From Nematopogon swammerdamellus (Eukaryota; Arthropoda; Insecta; Lepidoptera; Adelidae), in contig OX336348.1 of assembly GCA_946902875.1 (NCBI GenBank), positions 10,999,741-11,063,740 of the forward strand: DNA of 64,000 bases, read 5' to 3'. The translations under genes and the position numbers were made by a program. Below, piece by piece: positions 31,268 to 42,079 of the stretch (positions are counted from its first letter, which is position 1; each line of letters begins with the position of its first letter). The notes beneath the pieces were generated by a model, which was given only the letters and a program-made list of their open reading frames with translations, was not told the DNA's origin and ran no database searches.

Positions 31268-34200
31268 ATCATGGAGTTCCTCAGCCAATCTGAATGCCAG
31301 GAAATAGGTACAGATTCTAATAATACTAATGCAACAACGAGGTATTTGGGTTCACTATACTCCCCCTACAATGAAGAGAGTGAAATAACCTATGATAGAG
31401 AACTAATAAATCCAATAACAGATTCGATTAACAATCACACTGAACAGGTACCCAGTACAACATCCACTGATACCTTCAACAACAATGAAGTTGCAGAATC
31501 AATATTGTCCAGAGAATTAATAAATTCAAGAAAAGAACCGAATGCTGACCATACATATGTAAACGAATATACAGCTGCTAATGCACATAGGACAGGCAAT
31601 ATAACAGAAATAAATGATGATGTCTCCTTCGATATATTCTTAACACCAGATTTAACCAATTATAATATGAATAACAATTATAATACGGAGTCAAATTTAT
31701 ATAATGACAGAAGTCATTTAATAAAGAATTTAATAAGTACAATAGAAGAAATAAAGAAAACTGATATAAATGAAAGACAATACTTGCCGAAAGGCATGAT
31801 AAACAAACAATTCATAAAAAATGTAAATGAAATAAATGCATATTTACCAAATATACTAACATTTAACATGAACATAACAGAATTAAACATAATCCTCTAC
31901 TCAGCAGCGATGACAGTTATCAAAGAAAACAAACAGAAAATACTTGAAAAATCATTTAACAATAGTAATCAGGTCCCAGTTTGGAAAAAGAGAATACAGG
32001 ATAAAATTGAAATATTGAGAAAAAACCTTGGACAACTGATCGAAATTTCACGTGGTGTTACTAGCAGGAGAATGAGAAATATCAAGGACAACCTATATAA
32101 AAAGTATAATATAACAACTGATATAATGTTAAACAATATAATTGAACTACTAAAACAAAAAATCAAAATGTATGCGGGAAGAATCAAACGCTATGAAAAT
32201 GAAAATAAGAAAAAAAAAGAAAACATGCTATTCAAACAAAATGAACGAAAATTCTACAGGAAAATGTTTGAAAAAAATATAACTCCAAAAGAAATTCCAA
32301 CAAAGAACGAAATAGAAGAATTTTGGTCAAACATTTACAGTCAGCCTGTTGACATTGATAAGTCGAATATTATGATACAAACAATTGCAGATAAAATACC
32401 AATAATCCAGAATAACAATTTTAATGCAATAAATGATATAGAATTCAAAGATGCAATAAGAAATCTAAAAAACTGGAAGACCCCCGGAATAGACAAATTA
32501 CAAAACTATTACCTCAAATATTTTACCAGTGCACATCCATACATACTGCATTACTTTAACAAAATTCTTAATGACGAAGAACAGATAGAACCGTGGCTTA
32601 CAACAGGTGTGGTCACTTTAATCCCAAAAAATCCGAATACAAATGATCCAAAAAATTGGAGGCCGATCGCATGCTTACCAACCACTTACAAATTATTTAC
32701 ATATATCCTATATGTAGAAATATACAAACATTGTAATGCCAATGATATAATGACTCCTTACCAAAGAGGTTGTAAATGGGGCGCGAGAGGTTGCAAAGAC
32801 CATTTAATTGTCAATAAATCTATCTTAGAAGATACAAACACATACAAGAAAAACCTAAACATGGCGTGGATAGATTACAAAAAAGCATATGATTCGGTAC
32901 CACATGAATGGATTATTCTCATCCTCAAAATATATAAATGCCCTAACGTAATTACAAATTGTATATCAAAAGTTATGAAAACATGGCAAGTGATTATGAA
33001 TACAATAAGCACTGACTCAAGAATTACAACAAAGCCAATAATTATAAAACGAGGAATATTTCAAGGAGATTCTCTGTCCCCTTTACTATTTTGTCTATGT
33101 CTTAATCCATTATCAAAATTACTGAGTGAATATGAAAAAACTGGATATATTTTAAGAAGTGGCCAAATAATTAATCACCTCCTTTACATGGATGATATAA
33201 AACTATACGCTGCAAATAAATATCAGCTATCAAATCTAATAGATACCGTAGAAATATACTCCAAACAAATTGGAATGGAATTTGGCTTAGAAAAATGTAA
33301 AGTACTAGAAATAAAAGGTAGTAAAAGAATAAACGCTGAAGGTGAAGACCATATACTGCTTGATGGAAACAAATTCGAAGCCTTAAATAACAAAAAATAC
33401 AAATATCTTGGCATTGATGAAAATGGGGAAATCAACCACAAACAAATAATAGAAGAAAAGAAAAATGAATACATAAGAAGAGTAAGAAAAATCATTCAAT
33501 CTACATTAAACTCAAGAAATATTATAAAGGCCATAAATACATACGCAACACCGGTTCTTATATATACTTTCAATGTAATAAATTATACTATGGATGACTT
33601 TAAAAAAATTGACAGAAAAACAAGGAAACTCCTAAACATATATAACATGCACCAACAAAAATCTAACACAGAAAGACTATATCTACCAGTCAATGAAGGA
33701 GGAAGAGGCCTACTAAACATAGAAAATCTATATATAAAATTAACTATTAAAATGGAAAAATATCTAGATGACAAAAATGACAATGTCCTAAAAGTAATTG
33801 TTGATCATGATAAGGAAAAATGCCTATATAGCATAATATCACAAGGTAAAAAATTTAGACAAAAACTTAATATCGAACAACCCACGGAAGATGAAATCTT
33901 AATCCACAAAAAACAGACTGAACAATCCAAAGAAAATTGGAAAGAAAAGCCACTACATGGTCAAATTGTGAGAGAGGTACTAATGCACCCAAATACGGAT
34001 ACTGAAAAATCTTTCTCTTGGCAAAAAAAACAACCTACTACTCCCCAAATGGAATCTAAAATTTTTGTAATACAAGAACAATCGGTCAGAACAAAACAGT
34101 TTGAACGTGATATTTTAAAACTTGATACAGATGGACGATGCCGATTATGTGACGAAAAGGATGAAACAGTCAGGCATATCATCTCAGGATGTAAAATATT

Positions 34201-34857
34201 AGTACAGCCACTATATCTAAAGAGACATAATCAACTAGTCAAATACGTTTATTGGAATTTACTCAAGAAACACAAGTCCGAAACAACTAAATTTTGGTGG
34301 AAATGCCCGTTAGATGAACCACATGTGGTGGAAAATGAAGAATTTAAACTAATATGGGAAATTGCTGTCACCACTGATTATGCGTTACCTAACAACCGAC
34401 CAGACCTCATATATGTAGACAAAAATAAAAACAGAACTTACCTTATCGATGTCACAGTGCCATCCGACTATAACCTCACTAGGAAGGAAAATGAAAAACT
34501 TACTAAATACTACGCACTAAAAATTGAGGTCCAAAGATTGTGGAATACAAGAGTCGAAATCGTCCCAATAGTTATAGGCACTACAGGAATTATAAATAAA
34601 TCAACAGAGAAACACATAAAAAATTTAGACGCTGGTATAAAATTAGAAATATTCCAACAACAGGCTGCAATTGAAACCACAAAAATAATGACCAAATTTC
34701 TGAGTGGAAATCTACCTCCTGACAGTGAAGACAATAATATTATGTAACTCAAGACTGATCGGTGGGCCCGTCTTCTATCTTGGGAGGCACTCGAGCGAGG
34801 ACGGGTGGCAGACCGGCGAGTACAATCGCCGACGACTCCGAAAAAATCCGGAAGAAT

Positions 34858-34862
<5 letters not shown>
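31268..34862 (+). mobile_element. LINE H2, R4/Dong-like retrotransposon, 5' truncated
   Basis: It starts abruptly at the head-to-head junction with H1 and ends at a (TA)n tract. The last 120 bp differ from H1 at about six positions, whereas kilobases of coding sequence between the two are almost identical. Both 3' ends abut ATATA-type sequence, consistent with insertion in TA repeats. Confidence 0.9.
31271..34747 (+). CDS. LINE H2 open reading frame, N-terminally truncated
   Basis: It has 1158 open codons. The first methionine lies just inside the truncation and is probably an internal codon of the intact family, because the two Myb-like repeats of LINE G are absent. Alignment with LINE G begins around LIKNLISTIEEIKK. 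RT motifs WRPIACLP, IDYKKAYDSV, IFQGDSLSP and YMDD, the C-x2-C-x8-H-x4-C zinc motif, and the RPD...DVTVP endonuclease are intact. It could encode active RT and nuclease domains but lacks the presumed DNA-binding domain. No promoter is evident. Confidence 0.85.
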   Translation: MEFLSQSECQEIGTDSNNTNATTRYLGSLYSPYNEESEITYDRELINPITDSINNHTEQVPSTTSTDTFNNNEVAESILSRELINSRKEPNADHTYVNEYTAANAHRTGNITEINDDVSFDIFLTPDLTNYNMNNNYNTESNLYNDRSHLIKNLISTIEEIKKTDINERQYLPKGMINKQFIKNVNEINAYLPNILTFNMNITELNIILYSAAMTVIKENKQKILEKSFNNSNQVPVWKKRIQDKIEILRKNLGQLIEISRGVTSRRMRNIKDNLYKKYNITTDIMLNNIIELLKQKIKMYAGRIKRYENENKKKKENMLFKQNERKFYRKMFEKNITPKEIPTKNEIEEFWSNIYSQPVDIDKSNIMIQTIADKIPIIQNNNFNAINDIEFKDAIRNLKNWKTPGIDKLQNYYLKYFTSAHPYILHYFNKILNDEEQIEPWLTTGVVTLIPKNPNTNDPKNWRPIACLPTTYKLFTYILYVEIYKHCNANDIMTPYQRGCKWGARGCKDHLIVNKSILEDTNTYKKNLNMAWIDYKKAYDSVPHEWIILILKIYKCPNVITNCISKVMKTWQVIMNTISTDSRITTKPIIIKRGIFQGDSLSPLLFCLCLNPLSKLLSEYEKTGYILRSGQIINHLLYMDDIKLYAANKYQLSNLIDTVEIYSKQIGMEFGLEKCKVLEIKGSKRINAEGEDHILLDGNKFEALNNKKYKYLGIDENGEINHKQIIEEKKNEYIRRVRKIIQSTLNSRNIIKAINTYATPVLIYTFNVINYTMDDFKKIDRKTRKLLNIYNMHQQKSNTERLYLPVNEGGRGLLNIENLYIKLTIKMEKYLDDKNDNVLKVIVDHDKEKCLYSIISQGKKFRQKLNIEQPTEDEILIHKKQTEQSKENWKEKPLHGQIVREVLMHPNTDTEKSFSWQKKQPTTPQMESKIFVIQEQSVRTKQFERDILKLDTDGRCRLCDEKDETVRHIISGCKILVQPLYLKRHNQLVKYVYWNLLKKHKSETTKFWWKCPLDEPHVVENEEFKLIWEIAVTTDYALPNNRPDLIYVDKNKNRTYLIDVTVPSDYNLTRKENEKLTKYYALKIEVQRLWNTRVEIVPIVIGTTGIINKSTEKHIKNLDAGIKLEIFQQQAAIETTKIMTKFLSGNLPPDSEDNNIM

Positions 34863-34914
<52 letters not shown>
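34863..34914. repeat. (TA)n microsatellite, about 26 units
   Basis: It directly follows the H2 3' end. H1 also ends at TATATA-type sequence, so TA repeats may be the target preference of this LINE family. Confidence 0.95.
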
Positions 34915-34918
<4 letters not shown>

Positions 34919-35286
34919 AAAAATATGTGCGATTATAGAATTTAGGTTTTGTTAGCAAGAAGTTAACGCTACGCCACCGTCCAAATTCCCCTACTTCGTT
35001 CCAGGGCTCGCCCAGCGATATACGGTCAGCGCTAGCTAGGCGGTCACCTACGAAGGAAGTGCGTAACCCGAATCCACCACAAGGTTGATTTGGGAGGGAG
35101 AGTTTTACTCAACCCCTCCCAGGTGTCAGATGACTGTGCCGAATACACCCCTTATCCAAAGTGCGGTTTGTGTGTTGATGATGAGAGCACTGAGCGTGCT
35201 ACGTAGCGAAGATAATGAACTCAGAAGGATTGGCAGTGGTTAGCTCGATCCTCTCCTTCGTTCGCTGGTGCGATGGTAACAATTTT
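34915..35286. other. Spacer, no gene seen
   Basis: No ORF or repeat was identified before the 68-bp tandem units start. Confidence 0.3.
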
Positions 35287-35490
35287 GAACTCGGTCAGGC
35301 TAGCATGATTAGCAAATTCCTTTCCTCGTTCGTTGATGCGATGAAGTCGGTTTTGAACTCGGGAAGGCTAGCATGATTAGCCGATTCCTTTCCTCGTTCG
35401 TTGATGCGATGAAGTCGGTTTTGAACTCGGGAAGGCTAGCATGATTAGCCGATTCCTTTCCTCATTCATTGATGCGAAGAAAATGTTTGG
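35287..35490. repeat. Three tandem 68-bp units
   Basis: Units starting GAACTC at 35287, 35355 and 35423 contain GGCTAGCATGATTAG and TTCCTTTCCTCGTTCGTTGA. A more diverged unit precedes them. Non-coding. Confidence 0.85.
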
Positions 35491-36289
35491 AGAAGTTGTA
35501 ACGAAGATCCATGGTGCTACCCCCTAAAGGTCAGACTTCATTCGACTAGCTCATCTTAACCCATCATCCGTTAATAAAGGTGTCCGAAGCGTAGCGAAGC
35601 GTAGATAGTGATTTGAAACTGTATCCGGGGATGGCTACCCGTCAGTCCAAAACACTGTTATTCGAAGCGTAGAGTGTGATTCGTACTGACCGGCGTGGTT
35701 AGCTCAATCCCAGTACTCCTCACGTTTATACGTAGCGTAGCGTAGCGAAGCGTAGCCTAACCTTAAAACTAGGGTGAGAACTTTATGAAGGGATGATAGA
35801 TTATACGAGACCTCGACGCTAGTTATTAGGGAGTGAGCGACTTCCGGTTTCCTCGTGAAGAAATTACGTTTAAGTCGTGTTGATAACGAAACATTACGTC
35901 TCGTGGGTCAAAGGAGGTGGCTTTACGCACCTAACACATTTACATTTAGTTACATACTATCCGATGCAGGCTCATTCCTTACACTTCCGAATAGATGTCG
36001 CAAAACTATACCGCTTTTCCTACATGTTTTATTTTACGAAGGCTGTTAGCCGCCCTTGCAAAACAAATATCTAGACCCGATTGGTCGTGAAATTACTGTT
36101 TATAAATCAAGAGGAAGTTTTGATTTAATACACGGATAAGGAACGTATCATGGGTCAGCCGACTGTCACCTATGCTAAACCACAATGATTCTCATATTTA
36201 CATTTAAAGCTACTTCTCTGGCAGCCATCAAAGCAAAGCAAAACCTTAATTCTACTTCCCTAAATACACATTCGTAACTAGATAAAAGA
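35491..36289. other. Spacer with scattered GCGTAGCGAAGCGTAG motifs
   Basis: Short GCGTAG-type repeats occur at about 35590-35610 and 35740-35757. Only short overlapping chance ORFs (around 35855-36074) are present. Confidence 0.3.
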
Positions 36290-36625
36290 AAAAAAATAAT
36301 AAAAAACTTTACGAATAACTGAACGAATTGTGTATTATAACTATATTGTGTAGTGCTTGATAGTTAATCGTGTATCGCCTGCCTATGTGTTCAACCTTTC
36401 AATTACGCACTCAACTTAGAAAAGAAATAATAAATAAACTGAACGGAAGGTGTATGAATTGTGTGGTGTGATGCTTGATAGTTAATCGTGTATCGCCTGT
36501 CTATGTGTTCAACCTTTCTGTTACAAAATTATGAACGAACCGAATGAAAATGTATATAAATTGTGTGATGTGTCGCTTGATAGTTAATCGTGTATCGCCT
36601 GTCTATGTGTTCAACCTTTCCGCTA
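36290..36625. repeat. Three tandem units of 102-118 bp
   Basis: The block GCTTGATAGTTAATCGTGTA, then TATGTGTTCAACCTTTC, recurs at 36355, 36473 and 36575. The segments between are AT-rich and diverged, which suggests selection or recent conversion of the shared block, though chance cannot be excluded. Confidence 0.8.
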
Positions 36626-37456
36626 TATGTCAGATAAGGGAAAAAAACAATCAGAAAGAATAATTGAACAAATTATGTGACGTGTTATAACTAAGTGTGT
36701 AAAATAATATATATATAAAGAAACTATACATAACCCTATACCGTACATCCGCCTTCTACTTGCTACCTGTCTATTCCTATCGATGTAGTGCAAATCAAAT
36801 CTATCCGTAGACCTCGTCGACTACAGTTATGGCGAATCTAGCTTTTCTACTTCTATTATACACTAATGTAAACTCGTGACCCCGCCAAGACAGAACGGGT
36901 AACTACACATTACATTGTTCTGAGCGGGAAAGTAAATAGCTGTGGAGCCTACAATATACACATAGCATCATTGATGACGCACTGTTTTAATTTGGGCAGA
37001 AAAAACTAATAATTTTGTTCCCTACAATCACTCGGCTAAGCCGTTAAGAATACGTGTAACTCTCTATGCCGTGCCCTCTCGACTGCCTCGAGTCCCGCTA
37101 GTCCCGCCGGCTCGAGCATCCCCGAGACGTTCCCCTACTCCTGCGCGCACGCACCCCTCGCGTCTACTCCCGCGTCCCGCGTTGCCTGAAAATCTATTTT
37201 TAACTCTCCCACCCTCCATCAGACTCGCAACCTAAATATGAAATTTATAATCCTCTCGCTTGTACTAATCCGAATGTAACCTATATCTGTCTCGCCTACT
37301 TGTCAACGTCTGCTACTCTATTCGATATCTATATACGTACAATGCAGCGCGAATGAAGCCGGGTACACACGCAGCCTAGTACATACTGCTCTATAAATAT
37401 TCGATATTATTTATTAAAATTAAAAAATGGAACGACCTTAGGTCCGTTTCATTAGG
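36626..37456. other. Spacer, nothing recognised
   Basis: Mixed composition with a C-rich patch at about 37080-37210. No ORF with recognisable content. Confidence 0.3.
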
Positions 37457-38896
37457 CCAGGGCCGGACGGTGAACTGGATTCAGATAAACAATAAACATT
37501 ATCAAAGAAAGTAAGTAACATACTAAAGGCAAGTATAAACCTAAACGTAAAGAGTATAAACCTTTTCGAAGAAAGTAAGTAACAAAAGGCGAGGCCGAAG
37601 GCCGAGCTGCATTCAGGAAGTCTATAAACCTTCTTGAAGAAATTAAGTAATTGAGGGCGAGGGAGGCCGAAGGCCGAGCTGCGTTCAGGAAGACTATAAA
37701 CCTTTTTGACGAAAGTAAGTAACTGAGGACGAAGCCGAAGGCCGAGCTCCGTTCAGTTCAGGAAGACGATAACCTTTTCGATGAAAGTAACAGAGGGCGA
37801 GGCCGAAGGCCGAGCTGCGTTCAGGAAGACCATAAACCTTCTCCAAGGGAAGCACTGACGTGGCAGCAAGTTCGTCCGGTGTTATGGGCCGACATCCCGG
37901 ATGTTGTAGGTGATGTAGCCAACCGTGTCAGTTTCCATAAAAAAAAAAAAATTAAAAAAACGTATGTTACTAAGGGCGTGACCGAAGGCCGGGCTGTATC
38001 CTGGAAGACGCTGACAGTAACTAACTATGGGCGATAGTTAAATACTTTCTTCAAGACGGTTTATAGTCTTCCTGAACGCAGCTCGGCCTTCGGCCTCGCC
38101 CTCAATTTCTTGATTTCTTCAAAAAGGTTCATAGTCTTCCTGAACGCAGCTCGGCCTTCGGCCTCGCCCTCTGTTACTTACTTTCTTCGAAAAGGTTATC
38201 GTCTTCCTGAACGCAGCTCGGCTTCGGCCTCGCCCTCAGTTACTTACTTTCATCGAGAAGGTTTTGTCTTCCTGAACGCAGCTCGGCCTTCGGCCTCGCC
38301 CTTAGTTACTTACTTTCTTCGAGAAGGTTTATGGTCTTCCTGAACGCAGCTCGGCCTTCGGCCTCGCCCTCTGTTACTTACTTTCTTCGAAAAGGTTATC
38401 GTCTCCCTGACCGCAGCTCGGCCTTCGGCCTCGCCCTCAGTTACTTACTTTCATTAAGAAGGTTTATAGTCTTCCTGAACGCAGCTCGGCCTTCGGCCTC
38501 GCCCTCAATTACTTAATTTCGTCGAGAAGTTTTATAGTCTTCCTGAACGCAGCTCGGCCTTCGGCCTCGCACTTAGTTACTTACTTTCTTCGAGAAGGTT
38601 TATAGTCTTCGTGAACGCAGCTCGGCCTTCGGCCTCGCCCTCTGTTACTTACTTTCTTCGAAAAGGTTATCGTCTTCCTGAACGCAGCTCGGCCTTCGGC
38701 CTCGCCCTTAATTACTTACTTTCTTCGAGAAGGTGTATTGTCGTCCAGAATGCAGCTCAGCCTGAAGCCTCGCGGTTAGTTACTTACTTTAGTTGAGAAG
38801 TTTTATTATTTACCTAAACGCAGATCGGCCTTAGTTACTTACTTTCTTCCTTTGAAATACGAATTTCACGCGAGCGAAGCCGCGGGCAAAAGCTAG
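37457..38896 (-). mobile_element. FB1, foldback-like element with minisatellite arms
   Basis: The minus strand starts with the F-family head (ACTAGCTTTTGCCCGCGGCT at 38896). An array of about 67-bp units (38860-38050) follows, then a central spacer with GGCGATAG and a SINE S tail (37846-37972 on the plus strand), then units in opposite orientation (37840-37500). It ends in the GGATTCAGATAAACAATAAAC block without a second head. Each unit has a core of GAGGCCGAAGGCCGAGCTGC followed by GTTCAGGAAGAC and GAAGAAAGTAAGTAACT. Open frames in the arrays are by-products of the repeat. Confidence 0.8.
37846..37972 (+). repeat. SINE S tail captured at the centre of FB1
   Basis: It matches the last part of S1 (AGCACTGAC, GTTGTAGGTGATGTAGCCAA, GTGTCAGTTTCCATAAAA). 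It lies at the turn-around point between the opposed minisatellite arms. FB3 has the same captured tail at the same place. Confidence 0.8.
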
Positions 38897-39090
38897 TCAT
38901 CTAATAAACACATTAAAAAAAAGAAAAATGGTCGGGCAACCGACCTACATTGCGCATCAGTCCAGCCAGTCACGCGGAAGATCAATGTGTGTGTCAGTCG
39001 GTCTCGGTCAGTATGTCAAGGGCGGCCGACCGTGTTGACGTATTTTTGGTAATTCGATTCGTAAATCGAATTAGTTAAAGTTTCGCGCTC
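38897..39090. other. Spacer between FB1 and the DUF4817-like fragment
   Basis: No ORF was recognised. A CAG acceptor-like site lies at about 39116 inside the next feature. Confidence 0.3.
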
Positions 39091-39417
39091 GTGTTTAACA
39101 ATACGTACCTACCACAGGTTAAAGTGTTTGTTGTGGCAGAGCCACCGGCAATTCCGTTAAATGTTCAATTCACGAATAACGAATATGTGGATATGTTATT
39201 CGCGTATGGAGCGGCAAGCGGCCTCAAGATTTGCGCATTTATCGTGAAAGATTTCCAAACAGGCGTCATCCTGCCGGTGCTGGCTGAAGTGATTGTGCGT
39301 GCATTGTACTGTTTACGGGAACACGGGAATCTAGATCCGCTACTGCATCGCCCGGGTCTCGTCATAATGTATCGAACTGCAAGGAAATCACGTAGAAAAC
39401 CTTCACATCCTTCATAA
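39091..39417 (+). pseudogene. DUF4817-like helix-turn-helix fragment with compensating frameshifts
   Basis: The 108-codon frame reads FTNNEYVDMLFAYGAASG and, further on, RALYCLREHGNLDP. Between them an adjacent frame reads LRIYRERFPNRRHP. Put together, the order EY-DM-YG, then YRERFPNRRHP, then LRE-G matches my memory of the insect DUF4817 domain, a short putative DNA-binding domain often carried by transposon-derived proteins. One frameshift near 39225 and another near 39280 interrupt it, so the middle of the continuous ORF is nonsense. It is probably a dead fragment. Identification is from memory and needs a profile search. Confidence 0.55.
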
Positions 39418-39760
39418 AACCTTTACTTTTTACTGGCTACATACCTACATTCCTAATTGCAGTGTAGTAGGTATGTATGCTACGTCTTATGAAATCTATG
39501 ATTCTCGCTCGTCCGATCAGCGCCGCGCGCGCCCCGCGCCCGCGCATCTCACGCCCCGCGCGCCTCGCGATCGCGAACCGCGCGCCTCGCTCGCGCCGCG
39601 TCCCTAGTCCCTCGCATAGCCCTACGCGGCCGTGCACAAGCATAGAGCGCGTTCACACTATCGTATGCATTTCCTTTGTTAGAAAATGGCAAAATTGGAA
39701 ATAATTGAGATAAAACAAAAATTCTTTCATCACTGCACTTTACACACGATACATCACGAA
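39418..39760. other. GC-rich dispersed block, no gene seen
   Basis: An inverted motif near 39435-39482 (CTACATACCTAC and GTAGGTATGTATG) is followed by a very GC-rich block to about 39650. It ends TCGTATGCATTTCCTTTGTTAG, resembling the block that ends near 6442. Confidence 0.4.
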
Positions 39761-39845
39761 CCTTCGATACTCTATACCACACTTTGGACACCCTGTATAT
39801 ATACCACACTTTGGACACCCTATATATATATATATATTGGGCAGT
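39761..39845. repeat. Tandem copies of TATACCACACTTTGGACACC
   Basis: Two units plus flanking TA repeats. Nothing else can be said. Confidence 0.7.
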
Positions 39846-40489
39846 GGCGGCTGGTGACTTCAGTGACCGGTGGTGCGCTAAGTACCTACCCACCTACTTA
39901 AATACCAAATTTCCCAACACATTCCCGTCATGTTATTTTAAGATCGGGACTTCCGAATTTTTTGAACGCCTACCTAGTATGAATATTCTCAAGATACTCA
40001 ATGAGATGCAAAAAACAAGAAAAAAAAAAATCCAAACAAGTTGTTTAACTCATTACCCGACTACGGCGAAGCAAAAAGGAGGGTTATGTGTTTGACCGGT
40101 ATGTATGTATGTATGTGTGTATGTATGTATGTTCATATGTTCCCTCATAACTTCTAAACTACTTATCATAATTTGACAAATGAGGTATCCTTGAAAGCGT
40201 ATTGATCGTCCGCTGGTTATAGGCTATGTGACGTCACATTAAATTGACTATGGCGCCCACTAGATGACAATAAGCCATGATCTAAAAAAAATAATTTAAT
40301 GATGCCGTGTTGGGTATCAAATGAAAGGGCTTAATTAGCACATTTCAAATATATATATATATTGTTAGCTGTTGCTTTCGGATTTGCTTGCATGCACCTG
40401 ATAATTGGGAATAATTTCTAAAATCAGAACTCAATCCAAACCTACCTAAAATACATCCTACTAATATTATAAACGCGAAAGTTTGTGAA
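39846..40489. repeat. Dispersed-repeat mosaic with TATG microsatellite
   Basis: The block from CATTACCCGACTACGGCGAA through GGTATGTATG and ACTTCTAAACTACTT to about 40400 has the look of a common arthropod interspersed repeat. A fragment ACTAATATTATAAACGCGAA at about 40455 is a second familiar dispersed motif. No coding sequence. Confidence 0.45.
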
Positions 40490-40737
40490 TGAGTTGCGTT
40501 CAGGAAAACGATAAACCTGCTCAAAGAAAGGAAGTAACTAAGGGCGAGGCCGAAGGCCGAGCTGCGTTCAGGAAGAAGATAAACCTTCTTAAAGACAGTA
40601 AGTAACTAAGGGCGAGGCCGAAGGCCGAGCTGCGTTCGGGAAGACTATAAACCTTCTCTAAGAAAGTAAGTAACAAAGGGCGAGGCCGAAGGCCGAGCTG
40701 CGTTCAGGAAGAGGATAAACCATCTTTAAGAAAGTGT
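40490..40737 (+). repeat. FB-type minisatellite fragment (about four units)
   Basis: Units of about 62-68 bp carry the FB core (GAGGCCGAAGGCCGAGCTGC). Neither head nor tail is present. The last unit joins directly to element E copy 2. Confidence 0.85.
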
Positions 40738-41163
40738 CACGTAGTGAAATTTTAATAGCGGACTGTCGAAATACGTTTACCGAAGTGTCAGAGACACATT
40801 GCCAGTATGGAGGAAAATGCTCCGCACTAAGGCTACTGTACACGTGAGACGTCCGTTATTTTCAATAATATTACTGACAACCTACATTTCTGAAAATTCA
40901 ATCACACAGATCTCGGCGTACTATACTCTCACTACGTAATCGAGCACACATTATTACATCATTTACCGATCGTGAATTTCCACGATCTCTTCCCGCTGGC
41001 AGTCCATATTAAAATTATATATTGTTTGACGTAATGAAAAAGATTGCAAGCGTCTGTATGGAAATCGGTTTGCCTAATTGGGCAACACCGCACATCGCGG
41101 TGTTGTTTATGGGTTGCCAGGCGGTTAAAAATATATCCCAAATAGTACGGGAATTCACATTCG
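40738..41163 (-). repeat. Dispersed element E, copy 2, uninterrupted
   Basis: This matches 8231-9057 in reverse complement without the SINE. It includes a GC hairpin (CAACACCGC ... GCGGTGTTG) at about 41083-41105. The continuous copy defines the SINE S1 insertion point in copy 1. Confidence 0.7.
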
Positions 41164-42079
41164 CCTCGGTTGTATTTATTTAACTTATTAAGTCAGACAT
41201 CATCTAAGGATCCCTAGCAGAGGTCCATTATTATTAAAAAATGGAGTTACAGGTCTTTAGCCACTTAGATCCATGTAACAACATACAGTCAGGCCTTCGT
41301 CACTCGCTCAAGGTCGCGCGTTAAATGCCTACCGCTTGGCGTACAGTGGGCTGTACAAGTAACAGTGGGCTGCCACTATATAGGCAGAGCGAGCGTGTGC
41401 CACCGAGCATCTACTATGTTTCGTTTCGCATTTAGAAATGTCGAAATCACGTCATTATTGTGCAGCATTTTGATTTATTTCTAGTAATTTATTTATTTAT
41501 GTTAGTAGGAGGTCATAGATTTAAAATAATATTATCATATTGCCAATAACATTAGTTAGATGACGCCGAACGGCATGGTATGTAGGTATAAGGATAGAAA
41601 TAGAACATTCATTCGTTCTCTGTCCCAATGTGGGTTTTTATACAATAAAAACACTAATAAAACAATAGGTACATTGTAGATGATCATTAAATTTATTGAT
41701 CAAACAAAACTATCACTGGATGGTTGCTCGCTTCCATGTGAGAAACTAATTGTGACGCTAACGCATGCATGAATTTGTTCGCATGAATTTGCCGTAGCTA
41801 AATATCGTATCGTTGGTAGGTATAATCTTTATTTTATTCCTCACAAAAAGTCAGCCCAAAGACACAACCCTTACACGCGCTGAACGGGGCGCTTTCGAGA
41901 TAGAGTTACGCGACAGAAAGAGAAGCGAAATGTAGGTGGTTATCGTGGTTAGGCAGGCAGCTCTGTGTGTGTCAATTTGTACTTTAGCGTGTCGTCGCAG
42001 AGTAGCTATTTCTTTGTGAGTGTTTGTACAGAGAAGCTTCTGTACGGAGTACTCTTTTCTATTCTGTGTGCGCGTCATT
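41164..42079. other. AT-rich spacer, nothing recognised
   Basis: No protein-coding or repeat signal was identified. The last 200 bp may belong to repeat Z. Confidence 0.3.

Larger units (their letters stand above)
28445..34862. repeat. Large inverted repeat formed by H1 and H2
   Basis: Arms of about 2.8 kb (28445-31267 and about 32046-34862) are separated by 778 bp unique to H2. The whole is a near-perfect palindrome with two LINE 5' ends meeting in the middle and both 3' ends pointing outward. Confidence 0.9.

Noticed and set aside
38110..38796. Several ORFs containing NAARPSASPSVTYFL-type repeats
   Set aside because: They are translations of the FB minisatellite and recur in every array in both orientations.
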